A stretch of DNA of 64,000 bases from CBDAUN01 sp965214875 (GCA_965214875.1 OZ243980.1:3534001-3598000); one strand, 5' to 3'. Numbered from the stretch's first letter, positions 52,739 through 62,241 are shown. Program-made: numbers and translations. The notes: generated by a model not told the origin, from the letters alone.

Positions 52739-53563
52739 ATGAATATCACGGGCATTCCGTCAATCGGCTTTATCGGCGGCGGCAATATGGCTCGAAGCAT
52801 CATCGGAGGGTTGATGGATGTCGGATTGAGCCCGGAGTGCGTCTTCGTCGCAGACCCGATGCCAAGCGCTCGTGAGTCGTTGAGCTCGGACTTCGGTGTC
52901 CATACCACCGAGCACAACCGGCATGCAGTCAAGAAAGCGGCGATATTGGTGCTAGCAGTCAAGCCGCAAGTCATGATGCCAGTCCTCGGTGAAATTAGCG
53001 ATCAACTGCAACAAGCGCGCCCATTGCTGATATCCATAGCAGCCGGCATCCGCCTGTCTCAGATCGACGAGTTGTCGGGTGGCGGTCTGCCCATTGTGCG
53101 AGTCATGCCGAATACACCGGCACTGATTCGCCAAGGCATGTCAGCTTTGTGCGCAAATGCGCACGCGACTAAAGAGCATCGCGAGCGTTCCGCGAGCGTT
53201 CTGGGAGCAGTGGGAAAAACCGTGTGGCTTGAAGACGAAATGCACATGGACGCAATCACAGCTGTATCGGGCAGCGGACCAGCGTATTTCTTCTACCTTA
53301 TCGAAGCTCTGCAGGAAGCGGCCGAACAACTCGGCCTGCCATCGGCAATTTCGCGCACGCTCAGCATCACAACTGCGGTCGGAGCCGCTATGCTGGCCGA
53401 TCAAAGCGAGTACGCTCCGACGCAGCTGCGCCAGCAAGTTACCTCTCCTGGCGGAGTCACCCAAGCAGCCCTTCAAACGCTCGAACGCGCAAATGTCAAA
53501 GACGAATTCGTCAAAGCCGTCATCGCCGGCAAAAAACGCTCTGAAGAGCTGTCCGCAACCTAA
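52739..53563 (+). CDS. proC: Pyrroline-5-carboxylate reductase
   Basis: Last step of proline synthesis (NADPH). 274 residues from the ATG at 52739: IGFIGGGNMARSIIGGL (cofactor loop), VLAVKPQVM, IVRVMPNTPALI, VSGSGPAYFFYLIEAL and QVTSPGGVTQAALQ. An upstream in-frame stretch to 52670 is not needed. Followed by yggT as in many gammaproteobacteria. Confidence 0.95.
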   Translation: MNITGIPSIGFIGGGNMARSIIGGLMDVGLSPECVFVADPMPSARESLSSDFGVHTTEHNRHAVKKAAILVLAVKPQVMMPVLGEISDQLQQARPLLISIAAGIRLSQIDELSGGGLPIVRVMPNTPALIRQGMSALCANAHATKEHRERSASVLGAVGKTVWLEDEMHMDAITAVSGSGPAYFFYLIEALQEAAEQLGLPSAISRTLSITTAVGAAMLADQSEYAPTQLRQQVTSPGGVTQAALQTLERANVKDEFVKAVIAGKKRSEELSAT

Positions 53564-53581
53564 TCATCGGTACCAGTCAGC

Positions 53582-54127
53582 ATGGCGGATTTCCCTGTCG
53601 CTAGCGCTCTAGGCAACATTATTGGCGCATATCTCTATCTCGCACTCGCGAGAGCGCTGCTGCAATATGCCGATGCCGACTCCTACAATCCGGTATCGCG
53701 GTTTATCGATCGCATTACAATCGTGCCGATACAATTGTTCCGGATGTTCGTGCCCAGAATCAAAGGCTCAGACTTGCTCTCGCCTGCACTTTTGGTGCTG
53801 CTGTGCGCAACAGTGCAACAACTCGTCGTGCACGGCGTATACCAGCCGGTGGTGCTGATTGTGCTGGGATTGGCGCGAACGATCGATGCCGCCGCCAACT
53901 TCTTGACCATTGTCATTCTGGCCCATGTTGTGCTCAGCTGGGTTGCGCCAAGAAGAATCTTTGCCATGTCAAACCTCGTCAACTCTATAGGCAACTGGGC
54001 CTTAGTGCCATTTCGACGCTTCATCCCGGCGATTGGGAGTTTCGACTTCTCGCCGATTGTCGCCCTGTTTGCAATAAGCGCAATCTCAAGCACGCTGAAT
54101 GGTGTCTTGATCCGGATGGTCATGTGA
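53582..54127 (+). CDS. yggT: YggT family membrane protein
   Basis: 181 residues, two tandem YggT units with membrane helices (LGNIIGAYLYLALARALLQYA; ANFLTIVILAHVVLSWVAP), NSIGNWALVPFRRFIPAIGSFDFSPIVALFAI. Family role is unclear. The conserved proC-yggT pairing supports the call. Confidence 0.85.
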   Translation: MADFPVASALGNIIGAYLYLALARALLQYADADSYNPVSRFIDRITIVPIQLFRMFVPRIKGSDLLSPALLVLLCATVQQLVVHGVYQPVVLIVLGLARTIDAAANFLTIVILAHVVLSWVAPRRIFAMSNLVNSIGNWALVPFRRFIPAIGSFDFSPIVALFAISAISSTLNGVLIRMVM

Positions 54128-54180
54128 TCAATATCCTCGACATTGCTGCACCGGTTGCGATCGGCTCAATCACAGCTTGA

Positions 54181-55734
54181 ATGCTAGACAATCCAGAGAC
54201 TTCGACTCGAAACTGGGCATCGGCAGTCAAGGGGCTAGCCCATCCGCGCGCAATCTGCATGCTGTTCTACGGGTTTTCCGCAGGACTGCCGCTGCTGCTG
54301 GTATTCGGCACACTTTCGGTGTGGCTGCGCGAGGCGGGCATCGACCGCGCGACGGTTACATTTCTCAGCTGGGCGGCACTCGGATACTCGTTCAAGTTCG
54401 TCTGGGCGCCGATCATCGATCGGATGCCGGTGCCCTACCTGACAAGACTGATGGGCAGAAGGCGCGCTTGGCTGCTAGTCGCACAAATCGCCGTTGCGCT
54501 CAGTCTTGTGTGGACCTCCAGTTTTGACCCTCAGGCCAATTTGCTAGTACTGACGGTCATCGGGGCGGTCGCCATCGGCTTTTCATCCGCCACCCAGGAC
54601 ATCGTCATTGACGCGTACCGCATCGAATCTGCGCCGCCAGAACTGCAATCCATGCTGTCGGCAACCTATATTGCCGGATATCGAATCGGAATGCTTGCTG
54701 CTGGCGCAGGGGCGCTTTGGGTAGCCGACTGGCTTGGCGGCGAACAGTATAGTTTCGATGCCTGGAGCTGGACATACCGCATTATGGCGGTGCTCATGCT
54801 GGTCGGCATTGCCACGACGATTTTGATCAAAGAGCCGCGCTTGGAAGTCGCGGATGCCAGCGCCTTCAAGGCGACATCAGACTATGTCAGATTTTTCTGC
54901 GTGTTTGCTGTTGCCGTTGCCGCCTTCGCAAGCGGATTCGTCTTATCCGCCGACCTATTCAAATCGATTAAAGACCACTTGATCAACGATTTCAGCATGA
55001 ACAAGACATCAGTGCGCATCGCCATTGAGGCAGGGCGCATGGTTTTGTCGGTTTCTCTAGCAGGGCTATGCGCCTGGTTGCTGGTGCGGGCTGGCGTTGT
55101 CAAGATGTCGCATGTCCAGGAAACATATATTGCACCGGTATCCGATTTCTTCGTCCGCTACGGGCGTATCGCGGCAGTCATTCTGCTACTTATCTGCACC
55201 TATCGCATATCAGATATCGTGCTGGGAATAATCGCCAATGTCTTCTATCTCGATCTGGGATTCACCAAAACTCAGATTGCGAACTACTCAAAGTTCTGGG
55301 GTCTTTGGGCTTCGATTGTCGGCGGACTGCTTGGCGGCGTACTGGCGCTCAGATTCGGCGTGTTGCGCGCCTTGCTAGCAGGGGCGATACTTGCCCCGGC
55401 GACCAATTTGCTGTTCGTGGGATTGTCGCAGTTTCCAACAACGGCATGGCTGCTGCCGGTGGTAGTGGCGGACAGCCTAGCCGGCGGCATGGCTTCCGCC
55501 GCCTTTGTCGCCTACTTGTCAAGCTTGACGAATATCCGATTTACTGCGATGCAGTTCGCGATATTCACGTCCATCATGCTGCTGTTTCCAAAGCTGATTG
55601 CCGGATATTCGGGTTCTATGGTCAACAATATCGGTTATGAGTATTTTTTCGCATTCACCGCGATGATCGGCGTGCCGGTGATATTCATCATTTTGTGGGT
55701 GCAGCGTCTTGTCAACAAACAAGACATCGGGTAG
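54181..55734 (+). CDS. AmpG-like muropeptide permease (MFS), C-terminus altered by insertion
   Basis: 517 residues, at least twelve membrane segments; YGFSAGLPLLLVFGTLSVWLREAGI, GYSFKFVWAPIIDR, GRRRAWLL and SSATQDIVIDAYRIE are AmpG hallmarks. It imports anhydro-muropeptides for wall recycling. The stop TAG (55732-55734) lies inside the end of the inserted cassette at 55730. Removing the insert restores the frame past DI into AAVQEASIAKS and a TAG, which originally overlapped the 3' end of convergent xth. The change affects only the last ~10 residues, so function is probably kept. Confidence 0.88.
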   Translation: MLDNPETSTRNWASAVKGLAHPRAICMLFYGFSAGLPLLLVFGTLSVWLREAGIDRATVTFLSWAALGYSFKFVWAPIIDRMPVPYLTRLMGRRRAWLLVAQIAVALSLVWTSSFDPQANLLVLTVIGAVAIGFSSATQDIVIDAYRIESAPPELQSMLSATYIAGYRIGMLAAGAGALWVADWLGGEQYSFDAWSWTYRIMAVLMLVGIATTILIKEPRLEVADASAFKATSDYVRFFCVFAVAVAAFASGFVLSADLFKSIKDHLINDFSMNKTSVRIAIEAGRMVLSVSLAGLCAWLLVRAGVVKMSHVQETYIAPVSDFFVRYGRIAAVILLLICTYRISDIVLGIIANVFYLDLGFTKTQIANYSKFWGLWASIVGGLLGGVLALRFGVLRALLAGAILAPATNLLFVGLSQFPTTAWLLPVVVADSLAGGMASAAFVAYLSSLTNIRFTAMQFAIFTSIMLLFPKLIAGYSGSMVNNIGYEYFFAFTAMIGVPVIFIILWVQRLVNKQDIG

Positions 55735-55770
55735 TGTCTCAGTTTGAAATCGTCCAAATTTACCAGAAAA

Positions 55771-55789
55771 GGGCGGCCGCAGGCCGCCC
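55771..55789 (-). terminator. Hairpin terminator of cassette D
   Basis: GGGCGGCC / GGCCGCCC with loop GCA; minus strand continues TTTTC. No gene now precedes it, so it marks the lost passenger gene. Confidence 0.6.
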
Positions 55790-55797
55790 CTCCAAGG

Positions 55798-56445
55798 TGT
55801 ACGGGTTCAATGCATATGAGACTTTTCAGGCGGCCGACGCGCCTTGGTTGAAGTTTTCATTATGCGCCTGCATGGGGGTGCGTTGTCCGAGCGCCTGATG
55901 CGGCCGATAGGCGTTGTAGAAGCGCTCGAATTTGGCCAGCTCGACGTTCAGGGCGCCGACGCTGAGCTCGCCGGCGTAGAACCGGTGGAACTCGCAGGGC
56001 TGGCCGCGCTGGCGCGCTCGACGCAGCCGCTGCAATTGGGGCTTTTGGGCGGCAGCGCGAACAGTTCGATGCCGCAGCGCCAGCGCTGGGCGTGGCGGTC
56101 GAACTTGCGTTGCCGCCGCTTCCACCGGTAGAACGTCGCCCTAGAGCAGCCGGCCGCCTTCAGGGCGGTCGCCTCGGTCGCGCCCTTAAGGCGAAGCTGG
56201 TCGAACAGCGCGAGCGTGTCGAAGCGCTCGGCGGCCTGCGGCGAAAGTTCGTCGCGGGTCGCGTCGAGGCGATAAAACCTGCGGTGCGGATATTCGGTTT
56301 GCATGGTGCTTTCTCCCGCCTTTCGGCTGCTGGATTTGTGTGAAGCGCTATGCTACCTGAAAAATTTTCGCGCGTCCGCCTCCTCCCTTCGGACTGCGTC
56401 CTTCGGGAGGAGGCGGACGGTCTCACATGGATCTGAACCCGGACA
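55798..56445. mobile_element. IS481-like copy nested in cassette D, internally deleted
   Basis: Left end TGTACGGGTTCAATGCATAT (55798); right end matches TGTCCGGGTTCAGATCCATG inverted (to 56445). It includes the same strong hairpin (GTCCGCCTCCTCCC, ~56384-56420) seen in the 46994 copy. Much of the transposase core is deleted. Confidence 0.75.
55826..56304 (-). pseudogene. IS481-like transposase remnant
   Basis: Starts MQTEYPHRRFYRLDATRDEL with the helix-turn-helix EATALKAAGCSRATFYRWKRR, jumps through RKFDRHAQRWRCG to IELFALPPKSP (core with both catalytic Asp deleted). It then shifts frame into FYAGELSVGALNVELAKFERF and RPHQALGQRTPMQAH. Non-functional. Confidence 0.8.
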
Positions 56446-56506
56446 AGAAAAATCTTGAATTTCTGCGCATGTTTCAAACTGAGACACTACCAGACATCGC
56501 GGCGGT

Positions 56507-57289
56507 TCAAGAAGCTTCAATCGCAAAATCGTAGTCCATCACCAGCGGCGCATGATCGGAGAACTTCGTCTGCGTGAAGATAAATGCACTCAATATACGC
56601 TGTTGAACGGCAGGCGTCACTATCTGATAGTCGAGGCGCCACCCAACATTCTTTGCATAGGCTTGTCCCCGATTAGACCACCACGTGTATTGTCCGGGCC
56701 GAGTATCGACAACGCGAAAGGCATCAACGTAGCCAGCCGTATCGATGAGCCAGTCCATCCAGGCGCGCTCCTGGGGGAGAAACCCGGAGTTGCGCCGATT
56801 GCCCTTCCAATTGCGAAGATCAATCGGCTTGTGGGCGATATTCAGGTCGCCGCACAGAATAAAGTCCCGGTCCTGAGTTCGAAAGTCCAGCACAACTGCC
56901 TTCATTCGCTCAAGCATTTCCTCTTTGAACTTCTGGCGGATATCGCCACTGCTTCCCGAAGGCAGGTAGATCGAAATAATTGAAAACTCGGCATAGTCGA
57001 TTCGAATGAATCGACCCTCCGAATCAAAATCTGGCCATCCGATGCCTATCTTCGCGTCTTCGGGCTCTGTTCGCGTGTAGATTCCGACACCGCTGTACCC
57101 TTTCTTCTCGGCATAGTCGAAATAGCCGACATAGCCTTCGGGCGAGAAAATCGCTTCGGTCAGCTGATCGCCTTGAGCCTTGAGCTCTTGAATGCAAACG
57201 ACATCGGCAGCGGATTCAGCCATCCATTGGTAGAATCCTTTGCTCGCTGCGGAGCGAATTCCGTTTGCGTTAAAGGTGACAATTCGCAT
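56507..57289 (-). CDS. xth: Exodeoxyribonuclease III
   Basis: AP endonuclease/3'-exonuclease of base-excision repair. 260 residues from the ATG at 57289: MRIVTFNANGIRSA (Asn7), CIQELKAQ (Mg Glu), YSGVGIYTR, CGDLNIAHKPIDLRN, GWRLDYQIV and C-terminal FSDHAPLVMDYDF (Asp-His pair). A longer frame to 57334 adds no conserved residues. Divergent from mutY. Confidence 0.93.
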   Translation of the reverse strand: MRIVTFNANGIRSAASKGFYQWMAESAADVVCIQELKAQGDQLTEAIFSPEGYVGYFDYAEKKGYSGVGIYTRTEPEDAKIGIGWPDFDSEGRFIRIDYAEFSIISIYLPSGSSGDIRQKFKEEMLERMKAVVLDFRTQDRDFILCGDLNIAHKPIDLRNWKGNRRNSGFLPQERAWMDWLIDTAGYVDAFRVVDTRPGQYTWWSNRGQAYAKNVGWRLDYQIVTPAVQQRILSAFIFTQTKFSDHAPLVMDYDFAIEAS

Positions 57290-57510
57290 TAATATCTCGC
57301 CTATGCCGGTTGCATGCGCTATTGCAAACAACAATGTTAGGAAATTTTACACGCCCGCGCTAGTTCATTGGCTCATCTATGCACTATGGATGCGATTCAG
57401 GCGTGCCGTTGCAGAAGCTCCCGCTTGCTTGACCGCCGCCTGCGCACCCGAAATTGACTGACTCCGTCAGATCAGCTGGAAGATAATCGGCATTTAAAAT
57501 CGCCATATTG

Positions 57511-58611
57511 ATGACAATGCCTTTTGCCGACTTGCACGATCCTGACGAATTCGTCGCGCCATTGCTGAAATGGCATGAGCGCGAAAACAAAAGGACGCTC
57601 CCTTGGGCGGGAATACGAGATCCCTACAAGATATGGGTATCGGAAATCATGCTTCAGCAAACTCAGGCGAGTACCGTTGTTTCGTATTTTGAACGATTCA
57701 TGGCCCGATTGCCCACGATAGCGGATCTCGCCGAAGCCTCAGCCGATACGGTAATGAGTCTTTGGGCGGGACTTGGCTACTATTCAAGAGCACGCAATCT
57801 GCACAAGACGGCGAAACTGGTTCAAGCCGAGTTTGGGGGCAAATTCCCCCCAAACGCAGCTGAATTGATCAAGCTTCCAGGCATCGGCCGTTCTACCGCC
57901 GGCGCGATCAGCGCATTAGCATTCGGACTTCGTGAACCGATTCTCGATGGCAATGCCAAGCGCGTTTATGCGAGAACATTTGTCGTGGACGGAGAATCGG
58001 CCTCGGGAAGAGACCGAGAGCTTTGGGCGATCGCCGACAAGCTCACGCCTGCTCAGCAAACCGCCGAATATACCCAGTCCATCATGGATCTTGGCGCGAC
58101 CATTTGCCTGCCTCGAAACCCTAACTGCAAACAGTGTCCGCTCTCGGGACTGTGCCAGGCATATGCCTCCGGCGTCCAGGAGAAATATCCGATTCGAACA
58201 CCGGCCAAGGCGCCCGAACAAAAACGCATTGTCATGATCGTCGCCACCAGCCAGGACCGGAACGTTCTGCTTGAACGCCGCTCGGCAAGCGGAATCTGGA
58301 ACGGGCTATGGTGCTTTCCGTTGTACGATGAATCGCTCGAAGAATTGGAAAAATGGTTTGAGCAGACGTACTCTGTGGCGATTCGCCAACAACGACAGCA
58401 ACCGGAGTTCGAGCATCGCTTGACCCATATCGCGCTTACGGTCTCACCTTTAATTTGCACAGTGATTGAAATTTTCGAAAATTTTTCTGATTGCGGGAAC
58501 GTGCGTCTAGTGCCAATCGAAGAGGCTCTCCGATCGGGAGTGCCAGTACCAGTGCGCATGATATTGAAATCGATGCAAGATGAGACTTGCGCACTTGCGC
58601 TTGAGGCGTGA
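57511..58611 (+). CDS. mutY: A/G-specific adenine glycosylase
   Basis: Removes adenine mispaired with 8-oxoguanine. 366 residues from the ATG at 57511 (a TTG one codon earlier is possible). Catalytic Glu45 in VSEIMLQQTQ, helix-hairpin-helix LPGIGRSTAGAI, Asp146 in ILDGNAKRVYA, 4Fe-4S cysteines 199, 206, 209 and 215 (CLPRNPNCKQCPLSGLC) and a C-terminal NUDIX-like domain from ~220. Followed by yggX. Confidence 0.95.
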   Translation: MTMPFADLHDPDEFVAPLLKWHERENKRTLPWAGIRDPYKIWVSEIMLQQTQASTVVSYFERFMARLPTIADLAEASADTVMSLWAGLGYYSRARNLHKTAKLVQAEFGGKFPPNAAELIKLPGIGRSTAGAISALAFGLREPILDGNAKRVYARTFVVDGESASGRDRELWAIADKLTPAQQTAEYTQSIMDLGATICLPRNPNCKQCPLSGLCQAYASGVQEKYPIRTPAKAPEQKRIVMIVATSQDRNVLLERRSASGIWNGLWCFPLYDESLEELEKWFEQTYSVAIRQQRQQPEFEHRLTHIALTVSPLICTVIEIFENFSDCGNVRLVPIEEALRSGVPVPVRMILKSMQDETCALALEA

Positions 58612-58655
58612 TCAAAATTATTCCTCATCAAGTGCGCCTTCATATAGAATTTAAC

Positions 58656-58683
58656 GAATCTGAAACAATGCTGTTTCAGATTC
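58656..58683. other. Perfect 12-bp hairpin between mutY and yggX
   Basis: GAATCTGAAACA / TGTTTCAGATTC with loop ATGC and no T-run. It may be an mRNA-processing site or an operator; 55 bases before yggX. Confidence 0.5.
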
Positions 58684-58737
58684 GCATAGACTGAATTTCT
58701 GACACTTTCAACTAAATAAAAGGCAGACTTTTTCGAT

Positions 58738-59016
58738 ATGGACCGCACTGTTTTCTGCCAAAAGCTTGACAAAAAAGCTCCGGCACTTGGTTTTGCGCCG
58801 CTGCCCGGACCGCTGGGAAAAAAAATCTATGACAACATCTGCGCCGAAGCGTGGCAGAATTGGCTGAAGCATCAAACCATGCTGATCAACGAAAAACGGC
58901 TGAGCATGGGCAATGCGGAGCACAGAAAATACTTAAGTGAACAGATGGAGAAATATTTTTTTGGAGAAGGCGCAGACATGCCGGAAGGATATACCCCGCC
59001 CGCCGCAACGGAGTAA
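58738..59016 (+). CDS. yggX: Probable Fe(2+)-trafficking protein
   Basis: 92 residues: N-terminal MDRTVFCQKLDKKAPALGFAPLPGPLGKKIYDNIC with the conserved Cys, then AWQNWLKHQTMLINEKRLSM and KYLSEQMEKYFFG. Supports repair of oxidised Fe-S clusters; MutY itself contains one, and the mutY-yggX pairing is conserved in gammaproteobacteria. Confidence 0.95.
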   Translation: MDRTVFCQKLDKKAPALGFAPLPGPLGKKIYDNICAEAWQNWLKHQTMLINEKRLSMGNAEHRKYLSEQMEKYFFGEGADMPEGYTPPAATE

Positions 59017-59180
59017 TTTGACGGCGTAAGCGCAAACCGATGCATTCATTGCCTTCGACTGCTCACTGCCGCCAACCGTTCATTCTCCCGCTCGCGGCTA
59101 GACTGGACTCGAAGATTTGAGTTCGCGAGCGTATTTGCCCAATAAGAACGGATTTATACAGCTCCAAAACTGATCAATCG

Positions 59181-59217
59181 GCTTGATATTGTGCATTCAC
59201 AATGCATAATATCAAGC
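59181..59217 (+). promoter_or_regulatory. Long palindrome abutting the DUF4143 start codon
   Basis: GCTTGATATTGTGCATT / AATGCATAATATCAAGC, 17-base arms with one mismatch and a CAC centre. It ends one base before the ATG at 59219, occupying the ribosome-site position. Could be an operator or a translation-blocking stem. Confidence 0.6.
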
Positions 59218-59218
59218 T

Positions 59219-60442
59219 ATGAACTCCAAATATATCAATCGATCAATCGAGTCAACGCTGAAAAAAGCGTTTTCCGAATTCCCAGCCGTGGTTTTGACTG
59301 GCCCTCGGCAAGCGGGTAAAACGACTGTGCTGAAACGCCTGTTTGGCGACCAGTGCAACTACGTGTCGCTTGAAACTCCGGATATGCGCGCCGCCGCGAC
59401 CGGCGACCCGCGCGGATTTCTTCGCCTCAATCCGCCACCAGTGATCATTGACGAAGCGCAACATTGCCCTGACTTGCTGTCCTACATCAAGGAGATGATC
59501 GATGCCCGGCGACATCAGGCTGGCCAATTCCTGTTGACTGGTTCGCAGAATCTTTTGCTCTCCGAAAAAATCTCCGAATCTTTGGCTGGCCGGGCGGCAA
59601 TACTTCGACTGTTGCCGCTTTCGAGACGTGAAAGCGAGGCGCGCCCCGACCTGCCATTAGCCTGGGACCGAGAAATTGGGCCCCGCTCGTCATCATCCGC
59701 TTTATTAGGCGACACTTGGACCTTTCTCATTCGGGGAGGATACCCTGAACTTCACGCACAACCTGACCGAGAATTCAATCTATGGCACAACAGCTATCTG
59801 CAAACCTATCTGGAGCGCGATGTGAGAACGATTCGACAAATTGGCGATCTTGTCGAGTATCAGAGCTTCCTGAGGTCTCTTGCAGCTCGAAGCGGACAGT
59901 TGCTGAATTTGACAGACATAGCGCGCGACCTTGGTGTCGCGGTCAACACGATAAAGTCATGGCTATCGGTGCTAGAAGCGACCTATCAGGTGGTGGTGGT
60001 GCGTCCCTACTTCGCCAATATCGGGAAGCGGCTTGTGAAAATGCCGAAAGTATATTTTACAGATACCGGAATGCTTTGCCACCTTGTCGGCCTGCGAGAC
60101 CCTGTCCACGCTGCGGCGGGCCCAATGGGCGGAGCGATCTTGGAAACTGCGGTGCTCTCCGAAATCATGAAGGCGCTGACCCACAAAGGCATCACGCCGT
60201 TGGTCTATTTCTGGCGGACTCAGGCAGGCACCGAAGTAGACTTTATCACCGAAACCGGGCAAGAACTGATCCCGGTCGAAGTCAAGCTCTCCGCTACGCC
60301 CCGAAGCTCAATGGCCTCCAGCTTGAAGGTTTTTCTCAATGACTTCAAAGGGTTTGCAAATCGCGGCTTCGTGGTGCATTCTGGCAACACCGTGCTCCCG
60401 CTGGGCCCAGGGGTCACCGCGCTACCTTTTAATCAGCTGTAG
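59219..60442 (+). CDS. AAA ATPase with DUF4143 domain
   Basis: 407 residues. N-terminal AAA_14 ATPase: Walker A TGPRQAGKTTVLKRLFG, YVSLETPDMR, Walker B PVIIDEAQHCPDLL, FLLTGSQNLLLSEKISESLAGRA (sensor). C-terminal DUF4143: SYLQTYLERDVRTIRQIGDLV, SRGQLLN-like SGQLLNLTDIARDLGVAVNTIKSWL (helix-turn-helix), YFTDTGMLCHLVGL and FWRTQAGTEVDFITETGQELIPVEVK, an ExK-type nuclease-like strand. Role unknown; found scattered in defence and mobile regions. No Shine-Dalgarno is available because the palindrome precedes the ATG. Confidence 0.88.
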   Translation: MNSKYINRSIESTLKKAFSEFPAVVLTGPRQAGKTTVLKRLFGDQCNYVSLETPDMRAAATGDPRGFLRLNPPPVIIDEAQHCPDLLSYIKEMIDARRHQAGQFLLTGSQNLLLSEKISESLAGRAAILRLLPLSRRESEARPDLPLAWDREIGPRSSSSALLGDTWTFLIRGGYPELHAQPDREFNLWHNSYLQTYLERDVRTIRQIGDLVEYQSFLRSLAARSGQLLNLTDIARDLGVAVNTIKSWLSVLEATYQVVVVRPYFANIGKRLVKMPKVYFTDTGMLCHLVGLRDPVHAAAGPMGGAILETAVLSEIMKALTHKGITPLVYFWRTQAGTEVDFITETGQELIPVEVKLSATPRSSMASSLKVFLNDFKGFANRGFVVHSGNTVLPLGPGVTALPFNQL

Positions 60443-60626
60443 ATCTTAAGTTCTCGATTGAACGGTAGCAAAGTTCAAGAAAACGGTCGAATCGCCTTTG
60501 ATGCTTGACTCCTTGCTTGCCAGCCATCAAAGCGTGGCCGACCTTCCTTGCCGACACCTGTTCGGTTTTCCAGCATTTGAAAATGCGTTTGGATAGAATT
60601 TTATCAAATCATCCAGATGCATCAGC

Positions 60627-62024
60627 ATGAGCCGCCCGTCAAACTCAATAACAGCATCCTGGTCGGACATTCTTGATCGACATTATCTCCCCGTAACATT
60701 GACGTTGTGCCTAGCCATGTGGCTGCATGCAACGAATACGTTGATGACCGCAACAACGATGCCAAGTGCAGTGGAAGAGTTGGGCGGGCTAAACCTCATC
60801 AATTGGACATTCGCACTCTATCTGATGGGTTCTATTCTAGCTGGCGCCGCATCAAGCATTTTGGTGGCCAAGCATGGATTGCGCAACACGATGGTCTGCG
60901 CTACATTGGTTTACGTCGCCGGCTGCGCGGTATGCGCGGCGGCCGCAAGCATGCCTGTGATATTGATCGGCAGGACAATTCAGGGTTTTGGAGGCGGTTG
61001 TCTGGTCGGCACGGTGTTTATAGCGCAGAGTCGATTTTTTCCTCCCAACTATGTCCCGAGAGTGGTTGCGATGATCTCGGTGGTATGGATGCTCGCCACA
61101 TTTGCAAGTCCAATGATCGGTGGCGCATTTTCGACCTGGGCAGATTGGCGATATGCGTTTTGGGCATTTGCCTGTCAGGCTTTGTTGCTGGCGGCAATCA
61201 TTCCTTTTTTGGTCAAAGGACGGTCGCCTGACAGCAGTGCTTCCAAATTGAAACTGCCCATTGTTCGTCTGAGCTTGCTAGCCATGGCAATACTGATGAT
61301 GTCGGCAGCAGGTGTCAATTTTCATCCTGCTGTCTCGCCCATGCTGGTCATCGGCTGTTGCGTCTGCCTTGCGTATTTTGTTTACCGCGATGCTCGCTCG
61401 ATGGAAGACCGAATGTTTCCTAGGAGCATCGTTAATCTTCGTCACCGTCTTGGAAACGGTGCCATGGCCATCCTGATGCTTTGTCTGAGCATCATGTCGC
61501 TGGCCTCTTATGGCCCATTCATATTGATTGAACTGCACGGCATGACACCCTTCACTGCAGGTCTGATTCTCATGCTGGAGTCTTTGGCATGGGGCATCAT
61601 GGCATTGCTGTTCGCGGGCTCCCCGTCGCAGCATGAACACATTTTGATTCGATTCGGAAGCGCTCTCGTGCTGATTGGGCTAGTGGCTTGCGCACTGAGT
61701 TTTCCGCACGGTCCCATCTGGCTTATCGCCATCTCTGCGATGATCTCGACTGCGGGGTTCGGAGTTATGTGGGGCTTTTTCATCAAAAGGATGCATGGCG
61801 CCTCGATCAAGGAAGAAAGAGACCGCGCCTCCTCGGCAATTCCGATTGCACAACAGCTTGGCTTTGCCTTGGGCGCGGCTCTTTGCGGATTGATCGCTAA
61901 CGGCATGGGATTGACGGCTGATCTTCCCGCAGATCAGCTACGGGACATTGCATTTTGGATTTTTGCCGGATTTATTCCGCTAACGCTATGCGGAAATATA
62001 TTGGCTTGGCGTTTTTCACGATAG
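60627..62024 (+). CDS. MFS transporter, EmrB/QacA-like
   Basis: 465 residues, about twelve to fourteen membrane segments. LCLAMWLHATNTLMTATTMPSAVEELGG and GRTIQGFGGGCLVGTVFIAQSRFFPP are typical of the DHA2 drug:H+ antiporter group, followed by WRYAFWAFACQALLLAAIIPF. Substrate unknown. Alone, between the DUF4143 gene and IS remnants. Confidence 0.85.
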   Translation: MSRPSNSITASWSDILDRHYLPVTLTLCLAMWLHATNTLMTATTMPSAVEELGGLNLINWTFALYLMGSILAGAASSILVAKHGLRNTMVCATLVYVAGCAVCAAAASMPVILIGRTIQGFGGGCLVGTVFIAQSRFFPPNYVPRVVAMISVVWMLATFASPMIGGAFSTWADWRYAFWAFACQALLLAAIIPFLVKGRSPDSSASKLKLPIVRLSLLAMAILMMSAAGVNFHPAVSPMLVIGCCVCLAYFVYRDARSMEDRMFPRSIVNLRHRLGNGAMAILMLCLSIMSLASYGPFILIELHGMTPFTAGLILMLESLAWGIMALLFAGSPSQHEHILIRFGSALVLIGLVACALSFPHGPIWLIAISAMISTAGFGVMWGFFIKRMHGASIKEERDRASSAIPIAQQLGFALGAALCGLIANGMGLTADLPADQLRDIAFWIFAGFIPLTLCGNILAWRFSR

Positions 62025-62137
62025 GCCGGAGGCTCTTGCAAAACAATTTCTCAAGCGCGTATTCGGTTTTGATACCCATCGCATGATGGCGACATCAAAA
62101 AACAAAAGCGATTTCATCTTGAGGACAAAATTTCAAA

Positions 62138-62241
62138 TGTACTGGTTCAATACATATGAGACTTTTCAGGCGGCAAGTGCGCTTTGGTTGAAGTTTTCAT
62201 TATACGCCTGCATGGGGGTGCGTTGTCCGAGCGCCTGATGC
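62138..62241. mobile_element. IS481-like element, left part (continues at 63880)
   Basis: End TGTACTGGTTCAATACATAT at 62138, then the subterminal GACTTTTCAGGCGGCAAG. The minus strand encodes the transposase C-terminus (HQALGQRTPMQAYNENF) ending at 62166. Interrupted by the IS1380 element at ATGC. Confidence 0.8.

Larger units (their letters stand above)
55730..56491. mobile_element. Cassette D: emptied cassette with perfect ends and 8-bp target duplication
   Basis: Ends GGTAGTGTCTCAGTTTGAAA (55730) and its perfect inverted complement (to 56491). AGACATCG is duplicated on both sides (55722-55729, 56492-56499). Inside the left end is the same GC hairpin that follows genes A-C; the place of a passenger gene is taken by an IS481-like copy. 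GG-starting ends, 8-bp duplications and passenger genes recall the IS1595 group, an inference without a transposase. Confidence 0.82.
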
